Source: Methanotrichaceae archaeon (GTDB lineage Archaea; Halobacteriota; Methanosarcinia; Methanotrichales; Methanotrichaceae). From it: 7,269 bases of DNA. The notes under the pieces are model-generated. The model made no database searches, had not been told where the DNA came from, and worked only from the letters and a program-made list of their open reading frames with translations. This document shows positions 1-6,289 of this stretch, piece after piece. Location: positions 4,179 through 11,447 of the forward strand of contig DUKF01000011.1 in the NCBI GenBank assembly GCA_013329455.1, given 5' to 3'. The first letter of the stretch is position 1. The number at the start of each line of letters is the position of its first letter. Made by a program: the position numbers and the translations under genes.

Positions 1-128
1 CTGCCGATCTGCGAAATTGGTCGATAGATCCTAAGGTCGCGAGCCATCGGTCTCTTCTGTGCCCCGCCGTCCTCGCGGCTCAGATTTTTATGCGGCACGT
101 GGACAAGGGCTCCGCCTTTTCTTGAGGT
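1..128. other. Short flank, no firm gene
   Basis: This is the stretch downstream of the beta-helix/TPR gene. Two weak coding possibilities exist: a minus-strand frame starting with ATG at 47 and running off the window edge, and a plus-strand frame open from the window edge to a stop at 123-125. Neither has a recognisable protein or a ribosome binding site. The minus strand has an AT-rich TATA-like run (ATAAAAAT, about 84-91) that could serve the first possibility. I cannot decide between them from this much sequence. Confidence 0.3.
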
Positions 129-1688
129 TCAGCTGTATCCCAGAGCCCGAGCATTATTCAGCGCGGTCTTAGCCTCTTCGCCCTCTCCCAGCATCTGGAG
201 GGCCCAGCTCTTGTTGTTCCAGGCGGCTGCGTATCCGGGTTCGATCTCGAGGGCTTCGTCGAAACAGTCCAAAGCCTCCTGGTACCGGCCCAGCCTGTTT
301 AGTGTCATCCCCTTTTTGTTCCAGGCCTCCGCAAACTGGGGATCAATCCTGAGAGCCTCGTCGTAACACATCAGAGCCTCGTCGAACCTCAAGAGCATCT
401 GGAGGGTGTTGCCCTTGTGGTACCAGCTCTCCGCAAAGTCCGGATCGAACTCGAGGGCCCTGTCATAGCACCTCACGGCCTTGTCATAGCTTCCGGTCAT
501 CTGGAGGGCGTCCCCCTTGCCATCCCAGGCGTCAGCAAGCTCCGACACCATCTCGATGGCCTGGTCATAGCAGCCCACAGCCTCGTCATAACGGCCCGAC
601 CTGCAGAGAGCGTCGCCCCTTCCGACCCAGTCCTTGGCGGTGTATGCCTCAACTGCGGCCACTGTCACCTCCGGGGGCTCATCGGCGACCGGCTCTTCGG
701 TTGATTCGCTCGTCTCAGACTCTCCCAACTCGGCGTCAACGATCGAGTCTCCAACAGCAGGACCAGCAGGAACCTCCACCTTCTCTTCCTCAGAAGGTGA
801 ATCGAAAACCTCGCCCAAATCCATCAGGCTGAGACCGGGCCTTTTCGCGGACTCCTCTGCAGTCGAGGCTTCAGGGGTCAGGTTCGCAGACGATCCATCT
901 TCAGCAAAATCGTCCTCGGAGTCCTGGCCGATCAGGTCAAGACTCTCACCGACCGCCCCCTCTTGAAGATGATCCGCTTCGGTGAGGTCGTCGGGCACCT
1001 CAGAAGTCTCCTCGACGACAGGCTCCTTTTCAGGGCCTGAAGGAGACTGATCGACGCTAGATATCCCCGGAACCTCGTAGATGGGCGCAGAGCCATCGAA
1101 ATCGCCGTAGAAATTTCCGTCCCAGAAGTTCGTCCCGAGATCGAATGCGTTGTAGTTCTCGTTGTTTTCGAGGACATTTTTGAGAATCCGGTTGTCGTTG
1201 GATCCGGCGTTGATCCATATCCCATATTTGTTATTCCAGACGACGTTCTCCTCGATGACGCTGCCGCTCGACCCGTCGAGGAATATGCCGTACCAGCTGT
1301 TGTCGGTGACGAGGTTGCCCCTGATCAGGTTATCCTTCGACCTCACATCGATCCCAGCCCAACCAAAGCCAGCGTTTTCGAGGACGAAACCCTCGAGCAG
1401 AACGCCGTCGGCGACTAGGGTTGCAGCGCTGCCGCGCCCGTCTGCATCCACGATAGGCTTCTCGGTGCCGTTCCCAGCGCCGCGAAGGACGATGGACATG
1501 TCCACTACCAAGTTCTCGCGATAGGTGCCGCCCTGGACCTCCACCACGTCTCCGGGACTAGCGGCGTCGATCGCAGCCTGGATGCTGACGTGATCGCACC
1601 CCTCAGGGCCTACCGTTATCGTGGCCGCCTCTGCCCCCGCGAGGAAGAGCGCCAGGACCGTCAAGAAAAAAACCGAATTCGAACTCAT
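129..1688 (-). CDS. Secreted beta-helix (NosD-like) and TPR repeat protein
   Basis: This 519-residue protein probably acts at or outside the cell surface as a binding or scaffold protein; no enzymatic activity can be claimed. Residues 1-22 are a signal peptide, with a hydrophobic FFLTVLALFLAG core and an AEA cleavage site. Residues about 23-195 form a right-handed beta-helix of the NosD/pectate-lyase type: SIQAAIDAASPGDVVEV, then GTYRENL, and short repeats such as NLIRGNLVTDNSWYGIFLDG and SVIEENVVWNNKYGIWI. Residues about 205-345 are an acidic Ser/Glu/Asp/Pro-rich linker. Residues 352-519 hold five TPR units in exact 34-residue register, with the typical W/G/Y-EA-CYD-AL-DP pattern; the last one is slightly degenerate. 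An ATG eight codons upstream (1712) is also open, but only the ATG at 1688 has a strong Shine-Dalgarno site and puts the signal peptide at the true N-terminus. The domain assignment is firm; ligand and role are unknown. Confidence 0.9.
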   Translation of the reverse strand: MSSNSVFFLTVLALFLAGAEAATITVGPEGCDHVSIQAAIDAASPGDVVEVQGGTYRENLVVDMSIVLRGAGNGTEKPIVDADGRGSAATLVADGVLLEGFVLENAGFGWAGIDVRSKDNLIRGNLVTDNSWYGIFLDGSSGSVIEENVVWNNKYGIWINAGSNDNRILKNVLENNENYNAFDLGTNFWDGNFYGDFDGSAPIYEVPGISSVDQSPSGPEKEPVVEETSEVPDDLTEADHLQEGAVGESLDLIGQDSEDDFAEDGSSANLTPEASTAEESAKRPGLSLMDLGEVFDSPSEEEKVEVPAGPAVGDSIVDAELGESETSESTEEPVADEPPEVTVAAVEAYTAKDWVGRGDALCRSGRYDEAVGCYDQAIEMVSELADAWDGKGDALQMTGSYDKAVRCYDRALEFDPDFAESWYHKGNTLQMLLRFDEALMCYDEALRIDPQFAEAWNKKGMTLNRLGRYQEALDCFDEALEIEPGYAAAWNNKSWALQMLGEGEEAKTALNNARALGYS

Positions 1689-1692
1689 CAAG

Positions 1693-1698
1693 CCTCCC
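1693..1698 (-). promoter_or_regulatory. Shine-Dalgarno site that sets the beta-helix/TPR start
   Basis: GGGAGG lies 4 bases before the ATG at 1688. The alternative ATG at 1712 has no such element upstream, so this site decides the start. The resulting protein begins directly with its signal peptide. Confidence 0.7.
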
Positions 1699-1759
1699 GC
1701 CTGGGGGTCCATTCTACTTCGATCTAAGAAAATGTTTTGGTGAAATACAGAAGTCGCTG

Positions 1760-1767
1760 AAAATATG
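1760..1767 (-). promoter_or_regulatory. Possible TATA box for the beta-helix/TPR gene
   Basis: CATATTTT on the minus strand stands about 75 bases before the ATG. Transcription starting about 25 bases downstream would give a leader of roughly 50 bases. The match to the archaeal TATA consensus is only moderate and no clear BRE was seen. GTATTT a little further downstream is a competitor. Confidence 0.25.
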
Positions 1768-1771
1768 GAAG

Positions 1772-1778
1772 AAAAAAA
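1772..1778 (-). terminator. Oligo-T tract, possible archaeal terminator
   Basis: The minus strand carries seven consecutive T residues about 30 bases after the stop of the small frame at 1809-1958 and before the promoter region of the next gene. Euryarchaeal RNA polymerase terminates at T-rich tracts without needing a hairpin. This tract could therefore end the transcript that comes from the MFS gene. There is no supporting stem-loop. Confidence 0.35.
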
Positions 1779-1808
1779 GTCTTAGTCGGAGGAGCAGGTG
1801 ATCGAAGC

Positions 1809-1958
1809 TTACGACGAGGCGGATTTGCCCGCCGATTCGGGCTCTCTCTTTCTCTTCCCCGTCTCCTCTTCGAGGTCACAGCTTTGAGGACCGTAAGCGT
1901 CCTCAATCGTCTTTGTGAGCCGCTCGATCTTCTGGTATCTCACGCACCATCTGCACAT
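1809..1958 (-). CDS. Small CxxC protein or 3' remnant of a lost gene
   Basis: From the ATG at 1958 this encodes 49 residues. It starts MCRWC, so there is a CxxC pair, followed by a charged helix (RYQKIERLTKTIEDAYG), one more Cys, and a basic then Ser-rich tail. No family was recognised. The codons favour G or C in the third position, as in the core genes. A GGAG lies 9 bases before the ATG. The same frame stays open upstream for 15 more codons with no alternative start, encoding an AT-hook-like EGRPRKYG, and then meets the TAG stop of the MFS gene at 2004-2006. It is therefore either a short real protein starting at 1958 or the C-terminal part of an older gene whose beginning was replaced by the MFS segment. 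The single CxxC suggests half a metal site, but this is inference. Confidence 0.4.
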   Translation of the reverse strand: MCRWCVRYQKIERLTKTIEDAYGPQSCDLEEETGKRKREPESAGKSASS

Positions 1959-2003
1959 CGGATTCGTCTCCGCCCCATATTTGCGGGGCCGCCCCTCATA
2001 TAC

Positions 2004-3239
2004 CTACCTGCTTGCCGCAGCGATATATCTTTCCGGAACCTGCATTACATACGGCTTTTGGGATATGCGCAGCCATAGCGCCATGCACACCAGCCCGATC
2101 AGGATATTCATCATGCCCAGAACCAAAATTGTATTGCTCCAGTTCAGGGATATTATGGTCATACCAATGCTTCCCATGAAGATGCCAAAGCAGCTCATAA
2201 GAGCTGCAGCAGATCCTGTATCTCCCCTTTGCTGCTCCAGCATCAAATTTGTGCCGGGAGTTCTCACACAGCTTGCACTGATGGTTGCCGGCAGGAGCAC
2301 CATGGTCAGTATCCAGGGCTGAAAGCCGCCAAAAAATGATATGAGCAGGCCGCTGGCTGAGATCACTGCAAAACAGGCGATGATAATCGATCTACGTCTG
2401 TATTTCCTGGACACTCGCATATAAAGCATCGGGCCAGAGACCATGCCAATGGCGTTTATGGAGAAATAGTAGCTGTAAACCTGCGCGCTGAGCCCAAAAC
2501 CGTTTATGTAAATGTAGGATGATGCGGCTATGAACGCCATCACAGATACGCTCGGCAAAGAAAACTGGGCGAGCAGAGACGAGAAGCCTGGATTCCTTGC
2601 AACTTTGTAAAGCCCTCCCAGTGCCTGCAGCATCGAGCCCGAATTGCGTTTGTCTATCGTCTCTTGCAATGCCATGCTTCCTGCCAAAGCCAGCAGGCCG
2701 ATGAAAGCCAAGGCCAAGAACACTCCCCTCCAGGACATGAACTTCAGCAGGAGCGCGCCAAGAACCGGGGCTGCTACCGGAGATATCAAAACCATGGATT
2801 GGACCATAGCCAAAATCGGCTCTCTGCTCTTGCTGTCATAAACATCCTTGATCATGGCCGTGGCAACGGCAAAAGCACCGCTGCCTCCGATGGCCTGCAG
2901 AATGCGAAATGCTATCAAGTGATAAATATCCCAGGAGCTCGCACAGGCGAGGCTTGCCGCAGTATATATCGAAAGGCCGATCAAGAGCACAGGTTTGCGG
3001 CCGTATTTATCGCTGAGCGGTCCCCAGAGAAGCGTGCCCGCAGCGAAAAATACGAAGAATAAGATCAGCGTGAGATTCGCAAGGTCAGCAGAGACGTTGA
3101 AGTACTGAGCCATTCCGGGAAGTGCGGGAAGATAAAGGTCTGTTGACAATGGAACAAAGGCGCTTAGAAATGTTATAAGCGCGATCAGCCCCTTTTCTCC
3201 CAGGTATTTTTGTCTGCGGGCAGAAGAGGGCTCGGTCAT
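2004..3239 (-). CDS. MFS drug exporter, Bcr/CflA type
   Basis: This 411-residue, 12-helix membrane protein belongs to the DHA1 branch of the major facilitator superfamily. Bcr/CflA members export drugs or small metabolites in exchange for protons. Visible family marks are STDLYLPALP at 32-41 with the membrane Asp34, motif A GPLSDKYGRKP at 73-83, FRILQAIGGSGAF at 111-123 with Arg112 in helix 4, and a motif C-like SPVAAPVLGALL at 153-164. The hydrophilic central loop is around 192-218. The length is normal for the family and both halves are complete. The ATG at 3239 has only a weak AGAG upstream, so the start is likely but not certain. Base composition is lower in GC than the neighbouring core genes (45% and 52% in two counted 60-base lines), and the family is mainly bacterial. 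Acquisition by transfer is plausible. The substrate cannot be predicted. Confidence 0.9.
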   Translation of the reverse strand: MTEPSSARRQKYLGEKGLIALITFLSAFVPLSTDLYLPALPGMAQYFNVSADLANLTLILFFVFFAAGTLLWGPLSDKYGRKPVLLIGLSIYTAASLACASSWDIYHLIAFRILQAIGGSGAFAVATAMIKDVYDSKSREPILAMVQSMVLISPVAAPVLGALLLKFMSWRGVFLALAFIGLLALAGSMALQETIDKRNSGSMLQALGGLYKVARNPGFSSLLAQFSLPSVSVMAFIAASSYIYINGFGLSAQVYSYYFSINAIGMVSGPMLYMRVSRKYRRRSIIIACFAVISASGLLISFFGGFQPWILTMVLLPATISASCVRTPGTNLMLEQQRGDTGSAAALMSCFGIFMGSIGMTIISLNWSNTILVLGMMNILIGLVCMALWLRISQKPYVMQVPERYIAAASR

Positions 3240-3246
3240 GTTTGGT

Positions 3247-3269
3247 CTCTGGAAATTTTCGCTCTGGAA
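3247..3269. repeat. Short direct repeat before the MFS start
   Basis: CTCTGGAA occurs at 3247-3254 and again at 3262-3269, 15 bases apart, immediately upstream of the MFS start codon. It could be a regulator binding site, or it could be chance for an 8-base word. No regulator gene lies nearby. Confidence 0.25.
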
Positions 3270-3374
3270 GTTTGTGACGTGGGGCCCGTCTCTGACAAAG
3301 CAGTCTTTTTACCCTTTGATACATATCCATGCAACTTCGACGCGCCTCCGACTATGGCATGGGCTATCCTTTCG

Positions 3375-3384
3375 TATTATAAAG
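3375..3384 (-). promoter_or_regulatory. Possible TATA box for the MFS gene
   Basis: CTTTATAATA on the minus strand is the best TATA-like element upstream of the MFS gene. It lies about 135 bases before the ATG and would give a leader of about 110 bases. A weaker ATATGTAT-like element nearer the gene (about 3320-3328) would give a shorter leader. Confidence 0.35.
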
Positions 3385-3648
3385 CTGGCGAGGGGAGGAG
3401 CTCCCTCCTCCCTCCAATAGCCTTGTTGAGCAATTCCGCCCGGTCTGATCTGACAGATGCGTCTGCTGTTGTTCTCGATTTCACTACTGAGTGAATTGCG
3501 GCGGCGGGCATCGCTTCGTGACACGTGGGGGTCGTGCTGGGGATCTACGTTATTCGCACCATGAAAATCCATAGAGATGCTATGCCAGGGCTGTATTATA
3601 GATTCGAACTGACAGGAGAGATAGTAGAGTTATTGGGGAACAAATATG

Positions 3649-3657
3649 TTTAAATAA
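3649..3657 (+). promoter_or_regulatory. TATA box of the AT-rich gene
   Basis: TTTAAATAA closely fits the archaeal TATA consensus. Transcription about 25 bases downstream would start just before the ribosome binding site, giving a short leader of about 10-20 bases. The surrounding DNA is AT-rich, which raises the chance of accidental matches. Confidence 0.45.
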
Positions 3658-3679
3658 TCCTTGAATTAATAAATGAAAC

Positions 3680-3684
3680 AGGAG
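3680..3684 (+). promoter_or_regulatory. Ribosome binding site of the AT-rich gene
   Basis: AGGAG followed by 8 bases and then the ATG at 3693. Spacing and match are good and support this start. Confidence 0.65.
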
Positions 3685-3692
3685 ATAAGAAA

Positions 3693-4238
3693 ATGAGACG
3701 AGGCATTTTAAATGAATTCTCTGAATATGTATACGAAGTAAGAATCGTTCGAAATCCTGGTAAGTACGACGAAAAAATTCAGGATAATGTAGAGGCTGCT
3801 GTTCAAGGGAATACGATTCTTTTCCAACCTGAAGAAGATATTGAAGAGGGTGACTATATTTACGTCACCGATCCAAAGATCTCTAGTTCTTATAAGGAAC
3901 CATTAGTTATAACAGATTATAAGGTTTTTAATGACCCTCATATGGGAAATAAAAAGGCTACGGTAATGCCTCTGTCAAAATGGAAGAGGCAGCAAGAGGA
4001 ATCCATAAGGGCAACTCAGCAAATTAATGTCGGTGGAAACCTGGGTACCTTAGCTGGTAGAGATATTACAGAAAACATTAACAACTACAACATCAACGCA
4101 ACTATTCTCTTAGGGGCATTAGAAAAGGCGATAGAAGAATCGCAAGATATCCCTCCAGAAGAGAAAAGATCCCTTCTCGAAAAGGTACATGGACTTGCTA
4201 ATAACGATTATGTCAAAGGCATTGGTGTACATCGGTAA
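3693..4238 (+). CDS. AT-rich accessory protein of unknown function
   Basis: This 181-residue soluble protein has three visible parts. Residues about 10-98 look like a small beta domain (YVYEVRIVRNP, then NTILFQPEEDIEEGDYIYV, then VITDYKVF). Residues 109-137 are rich in Gly and Asn (QINVGGNLGTLAGRDIT, then NINNYNINA). Residues 138-175 are helical and charged (LLGALEKAIEESQDIPPEEKRSLLEKVHGL). From memory, short proteins with a beta domain around an EGD turn, then a Gly/Asn stretch and a helical tail, occur in bacterial and archaeal accessory and defence-associated DNA. I cannot name a Pfam family and do not assign a function. The gene is strongly AT-rich compared with both flanks, which suggests recent transfer. 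The reading frame stops abruptly after YVKGIGVHR, and a hydrophobic continuation is readable in another frame up to 4273, so the present stop may result from a frameshift. Confidence 0.8.
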   Translation: MRRGILNEFSEYVYEVRIVRNPGKYDEKIQDNVEAAVQGNTILFQPEEDIEEGDYIYVTDPKISSSYKEPLVITDYKVFNDPHMGNKKATVMPLSKWKRQQEESIRATQQINVGGNLGTLAGRDITENINNYNINATILLGALEKAIEESQDIPPEEKRSLLEKVHGLANNDYVKGIGVHR

Positions 4239-4267
4239 TTACTGCAGGTTTAATATCTCGATTGGGA

Positions 4268-4285
4268 CTTTGAGTTAAGTCAAAG
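4268..4285 (+). repeat. Inverted repeat after the AT-rich gene
   Basis: CTTTGA (4268-4273) and TCAAAG (4280-4285) form a perfect 6-base stem with a 6-base loop. Outer CTCG (4257-4260) and CGAG (4286-4289) could extend it across a bulge. No T tract follows, so it is not a clear terminator. A second small stem, TGAGA/TCTCA, lies at 4314-4330. Confidence 0.35.
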
Positions 4286-4338
4286 CGAGCACTACCCAAC
4301 AAGCTGCAGAAAATGAGAAACAATGTCTCAATAAGTCA

Positions 4339-4347
4339 TTAAAATAA
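4339..4347 (+). promoter_or_regulatory. Possible TATA box for the duplicated-domain gene
   Basis: TTAAAATAA lies about 55 bases before the ATG at 4402 and would give a leader of about 30 bases. It sits at the AT-rich edge of the accessory segment, so the match may be partly compositional. Confidence 0.3.
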
Positions 4348-4401
4348 CCTCCAATTACCAGCCCGACAGGTACATGGACTTTGAAACCCACGAAAAATAG
4401 C

Positions 4402-4962
4402 ATGGTCCATGTCGAGATTACAAACCAGGACGTAAGAGACCTTTCCGCCGAAGTCAAAAACCTGCCGGGAGCCATTTTTGGGGGAAGCGGCCCGCTTCTC
4501 CGCCCTTTCCTCTCGAAGCTCGAAGAGCTTCTGCCGCCGGAGAAGAGAGGTCGCGGCAATAACTACATCTCCTCCACCCTCAAGGCCCACGTGGACGCCG
4601 TCCAAGCCGACGAGGACCACATCAGGGTCGAGAGCGAGGGAAGGTCCGTCGAGATCACTCGGGCCGAACTGGAGGCGATCCTCGAGGAGAAGTTTCCGAC
4701 CCTCGACCATCAGAACCTGAACCTGCCCGGCCTTCTATTTCTCCAGAGCGGCCCGATCCTTCAGGCCTGCACCCTCCAGAGGCTCTCCAAAGACCACGGG
4801 GTGAGGGTGCCGGGCGGGCAGCGCACCCTCAAATACGTCTTCCACACCACCGTCGTCTCCGTCGGGGCCGATCAGGACAGCGTGAAGATCGAGTTCGACC
4901 TCGACCGTCTGCCTAAACTATCAGGTGACGCAACTTCAAAAGGTGCTTCGGATTCTGTCTGA
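4402..4962 (+). CDS. Unknown protein with two copies of one domain
   Basis: This 186-residue soluble protein was not recognised. Its main visible property is an internal duplication. Copy 1 covers residues about 4-79 and copy 2 about 83-166. Both run VEIT, a short helix, NLPG-x-x-F-x-x-SGP-x-L, a variable helix and Gly-rich loop, and finally TLK-x-x-V-x-x-V-x-AD-x-D followed by I/V-R/K-V/I-E. The second copy has about five extra residues before its NLPG. There is no signal peptide or membrane segment. Codon use is GC-rich like the core genes. The start is uncertain: a TTG at 4381 is in frame, but the ATG at 4402 begins just before the first copy; neither has a strong ribosome binding site. 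The 3' end overlaps the convergent reductase gene by 50 bases. Confidence 0.7.
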   Translation: MVHVEITNQDVRDLSAEVKNLPGAIFGGSGPLLRPFLSKLEELLPPEKRGRGNNYISSTLKAHVDAVQADEDHIRVESEGRSVEITRAELEAILEEKFPTLDHQNLNLPGLLFLQSGPILQACTLQRLSKDHGVRVPGGQRTLKYVFHTTVVSVGADQDSVKIEFDLDRLPKLSGDATSKGASDSV

Positions 4963-6088
4963 TCAGAACCTTGAGCAGCCCCCTGAGGTCCAGCTCGGCG
5001 ACGTCGATGCCGTCCAAAGAGTGGATCAGCCGATTCAGGTCGTCGTCGGTCAGGTCGACAAAGAACTCCTTGACGGCGAAGTTCCTTGAGATCTGCTTTC
5101 CGATCGTCTCCCTCCACATCTTCTCGTAGATCTGAAGCGACTCCTTGTCGACCTCTCCTTTGGGAACAAGGTCTGCGGCCATCTCCCCCGCCATCACACC
5201 GGCCTTCATGGCGTTTATGATGCCGCCGCCGGTAATGGGGTCAGACTGCCTGGCAGCGTCTCCGACGAGGATCACGCCGTCGGCGGTGGTCGTCTCGATG
5301 GGTCCGGAGACCGGAACTCCTCCGACCATCATCTCCAAAACTTTGCCCTCGGGGAAGTTGTTTTTCATGAACTCCCTCAGCAGCCTTATCGGCGTTCCCG
5401 AGTTGGCCTTCGACCCGAGAATCCCGATCCCGACGTTCGCGAGATTTTCACCTTTGGGGAAGGACCAGACGTAGCCACCGGGAGCGATCTCGTTTCCGAG
5501 GTAGAACTCGCAGTACTCCTCGTCGATCTTCTCGTCCTGGACGAGAAACTGGGCACAGACCTCGATATCCTTCGGCTTCAGGGCCGTATCGAGACCCGCC
5601 CAACGGCCGACCTTCGACTCGACGCCGTCGGCGCCTATTATCAAAGGCGCCTCGATCTTGAGGCTCTCGCCCACGAACTGGGCTGAAATTCCCGATGGAA
5701 CGCCTCCGTCCCAGAGAAGCCCGAGCGCTCTCGTCTTGACCATCACCTTGGCACCAGCCTCGGCCGCATCCTGGGCGAGGGCGCGGTCGAAGACCTTCCT
5801 CTCGAGGACGTAACCCACTTCGGCCCCGGCCCTGTTCTCAGACATCACCATCTCCGTTCCGTCGGGAGCGCGGAGCCTGGCTCCCTTCACCTCGGCTGAG
5901 ATCCAGACCGGATCCAGCTCCACCAGCTTCTTCAAGGCTGCCTTGCTCACGCCCTCGGCGCATCGGACGGGATCGCCGATCTCCTGCCTCTTCTCCAGCA
6001 TGACCACATCGAGACCCGCCTCGGCCGCAGCCTTCGCGGTCATCGACCCGGCAGGTCCTGCTCCCACCACGACCAGATCGCACTTCAT
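4913..6088 (-). CDS. Digeranylgeranylglycerophospholipid reductase (geranylgeranyl reductase family)
   Basis: This 391-residue FAD enzyme reduces the double bonds of the geranylgeranyl chains of archaeal ether lipids, at the cytoplasmic membrane face. Visible marks are the Rossmann FAD motif GAGPAG at residues 9-14, an acidic residue after the second strand (MLEKR), the family motif DPVRCAEGVSK at 39-49 with Cys43, the lipid-pocket motif YVWSFPKGENLANVGIG at 206-222, and the second FAD motif GDAARQSDPITGGG at 276-289. The length is normal. The frame is open further upstream to 6151, but the ATG at 6088 is preceded by AAGAGG and begins right at the FAD domain. It overlaps the ferredoxin stop as ATGA, so the two are probably translated together. 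In Methanosarcina acetivorans such a reductase works with a ferredoxin encoded next to it, which fits this pair. A less likely alternative is a paralogue acting on free isoprenoid diphosphates. Confidence 0.92.
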   Translation of the reverse strand: MKCDLVVVGAGPAGSMTAKAAAEAGLDVVMLEKRQEIGDPVRCAEGVSKAALKKLVELDPVWISAEVKGARLRAPDGTEMVMSENRAGAEVGYVLERKVFDRALAQDAAEAGAKVMVKTRALGLLWDGGVPSGISAQFVGESLKIEAPLIIGADGVESKVGRWAGLDTALKPKDIEVCAQFLVQDEKIDEEYCEFYLGNEIAPGGYVWSFPKGENLANVGIGILGSKANSGTPIRLLREFMKNNFPEGKVLEMMVGGVPVSGPIETTTADGVILVGDAARQSDPITGGGIINAMKAGVMAGEMAADLVPKGEVDKESLQIYEKMWRETIGKQISRNFAVKEFFVDLTDDDLNRLIHSLDGIDVAELDLRGLLKVLIRQNPKHLLKLRHLIV

Positions 6089-6267
6089 GTCTGTGCCTCT
6101 TTCACAAGCTCCAGCGCGCCCAAGGGGCAGATCTTGGTGCACCTGCCGCATTTCGTGCAGTCATCGTTTACCTCAATCCAGGTCTCCACAAGCTCCAGGG
6201 CGGCGGCAGGACAGACCCCCACGCAGGCCCCACAATAACCGCATTTGTATCTGTTGACCGTCAGCAA
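6085..6267 (-). CDS. 2[4Fe-4S] ferredoxin, donor to the lipid reductase
   Basis: This 60-residue ferredoxin has two complete cluster motifs: Cys9, 12, 15 and 19 followed by Pro, and Cys37, 40, 43 and 47 followed by Pro. It therefore binds two [4Fe-4S] clusters and carries low-potential electrons. Its gene overlaps the geranylgeranyl reductase by 4 bases (ATGA), which points to a dedicated electron donor for lipid saturation. No ATG or GTG is available at the N-terminus; translation appears to start at TTG (6267), 10 bases after GGAG. The rest of the upstream frame would run into the acylphosphatase gene. An overlapping four-codon frame starts with an ATG inside the leader (see findings). General housekeeping ferredoxin use is also possible. 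Confidence 0.93.
   Translation of the reverse strand: MLTVNRYKCGYCGACVGVCPAAALELVETWIEVNDDCTKCGRCTKICPLGALELVKEAQT
6096..6101 (-). promoter_or_regulatory. Ribosome binding site of the lipid reductase
   Basis: AAGAGG lies inside the last ferredoxin codons, 7 bases before the ATG at 6088. It selects this ATG over the longer upstream frame and supports coupling with the ferredoxin. Confidence 0.6.
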
Positions 6268-6289
6268 AGGATCATCTCTCCTCGATAGC

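Larger units (their letters stand above)
3240..3648. other. Gene-poor stretch between MFS gene and AT-rich gene
   Basis: About 400 bases between two divergently transcribed genes. Several open frames exist on both strands, but their translations are low in recognisable pattern and none has a convincing ribosome binding site. It must contain the MFS promoter. I see no tRNA, transposase fragment or clear terminal inverted repeat. Confidence 0.5.

Noticed and set aside
1..47. Possible start of a minus-strand gene (MARDLRIYRPISQIG)
   Set aside because: Only 15 residues are visible, with no good ribosome binding site, although a TATA-like run stands at a suitable distance. Too little to call.
1724..1906. 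60-codon minus-strand frame rich in Arg
   Set aside because: It runs out of frame over the better-supported CxxC frame and then across the promoter region. No ribosome binding site and no protein-like pattern.
1971..1989. GCCCC/GGGGC stem as an MFS terminator
   Set aside because: Short stem with no T tract after it, lying inside the coding-like frame.
2004..2006. MFS TAG stop read as pyrrolysine, extending the exporter by 65 residues
   Set aside because: Pyrrolysine use is known in Methanosarcinaceae, but the window suggests Methanotrichales. The exporter is already full length, and an AT-hook/CxxC tail makes no sense on it.
1915..2322. 135-codon plus-strand frame
   Set aside because: Antisense shadow of the MFS 3' end and the small CxxC frame.
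3309..3572. 87-codon minus-strand frame upstream of the MFS gene
   Set aside because: No recognisable pattern and no ribosome binding site. It covers the likely MFS promoter.
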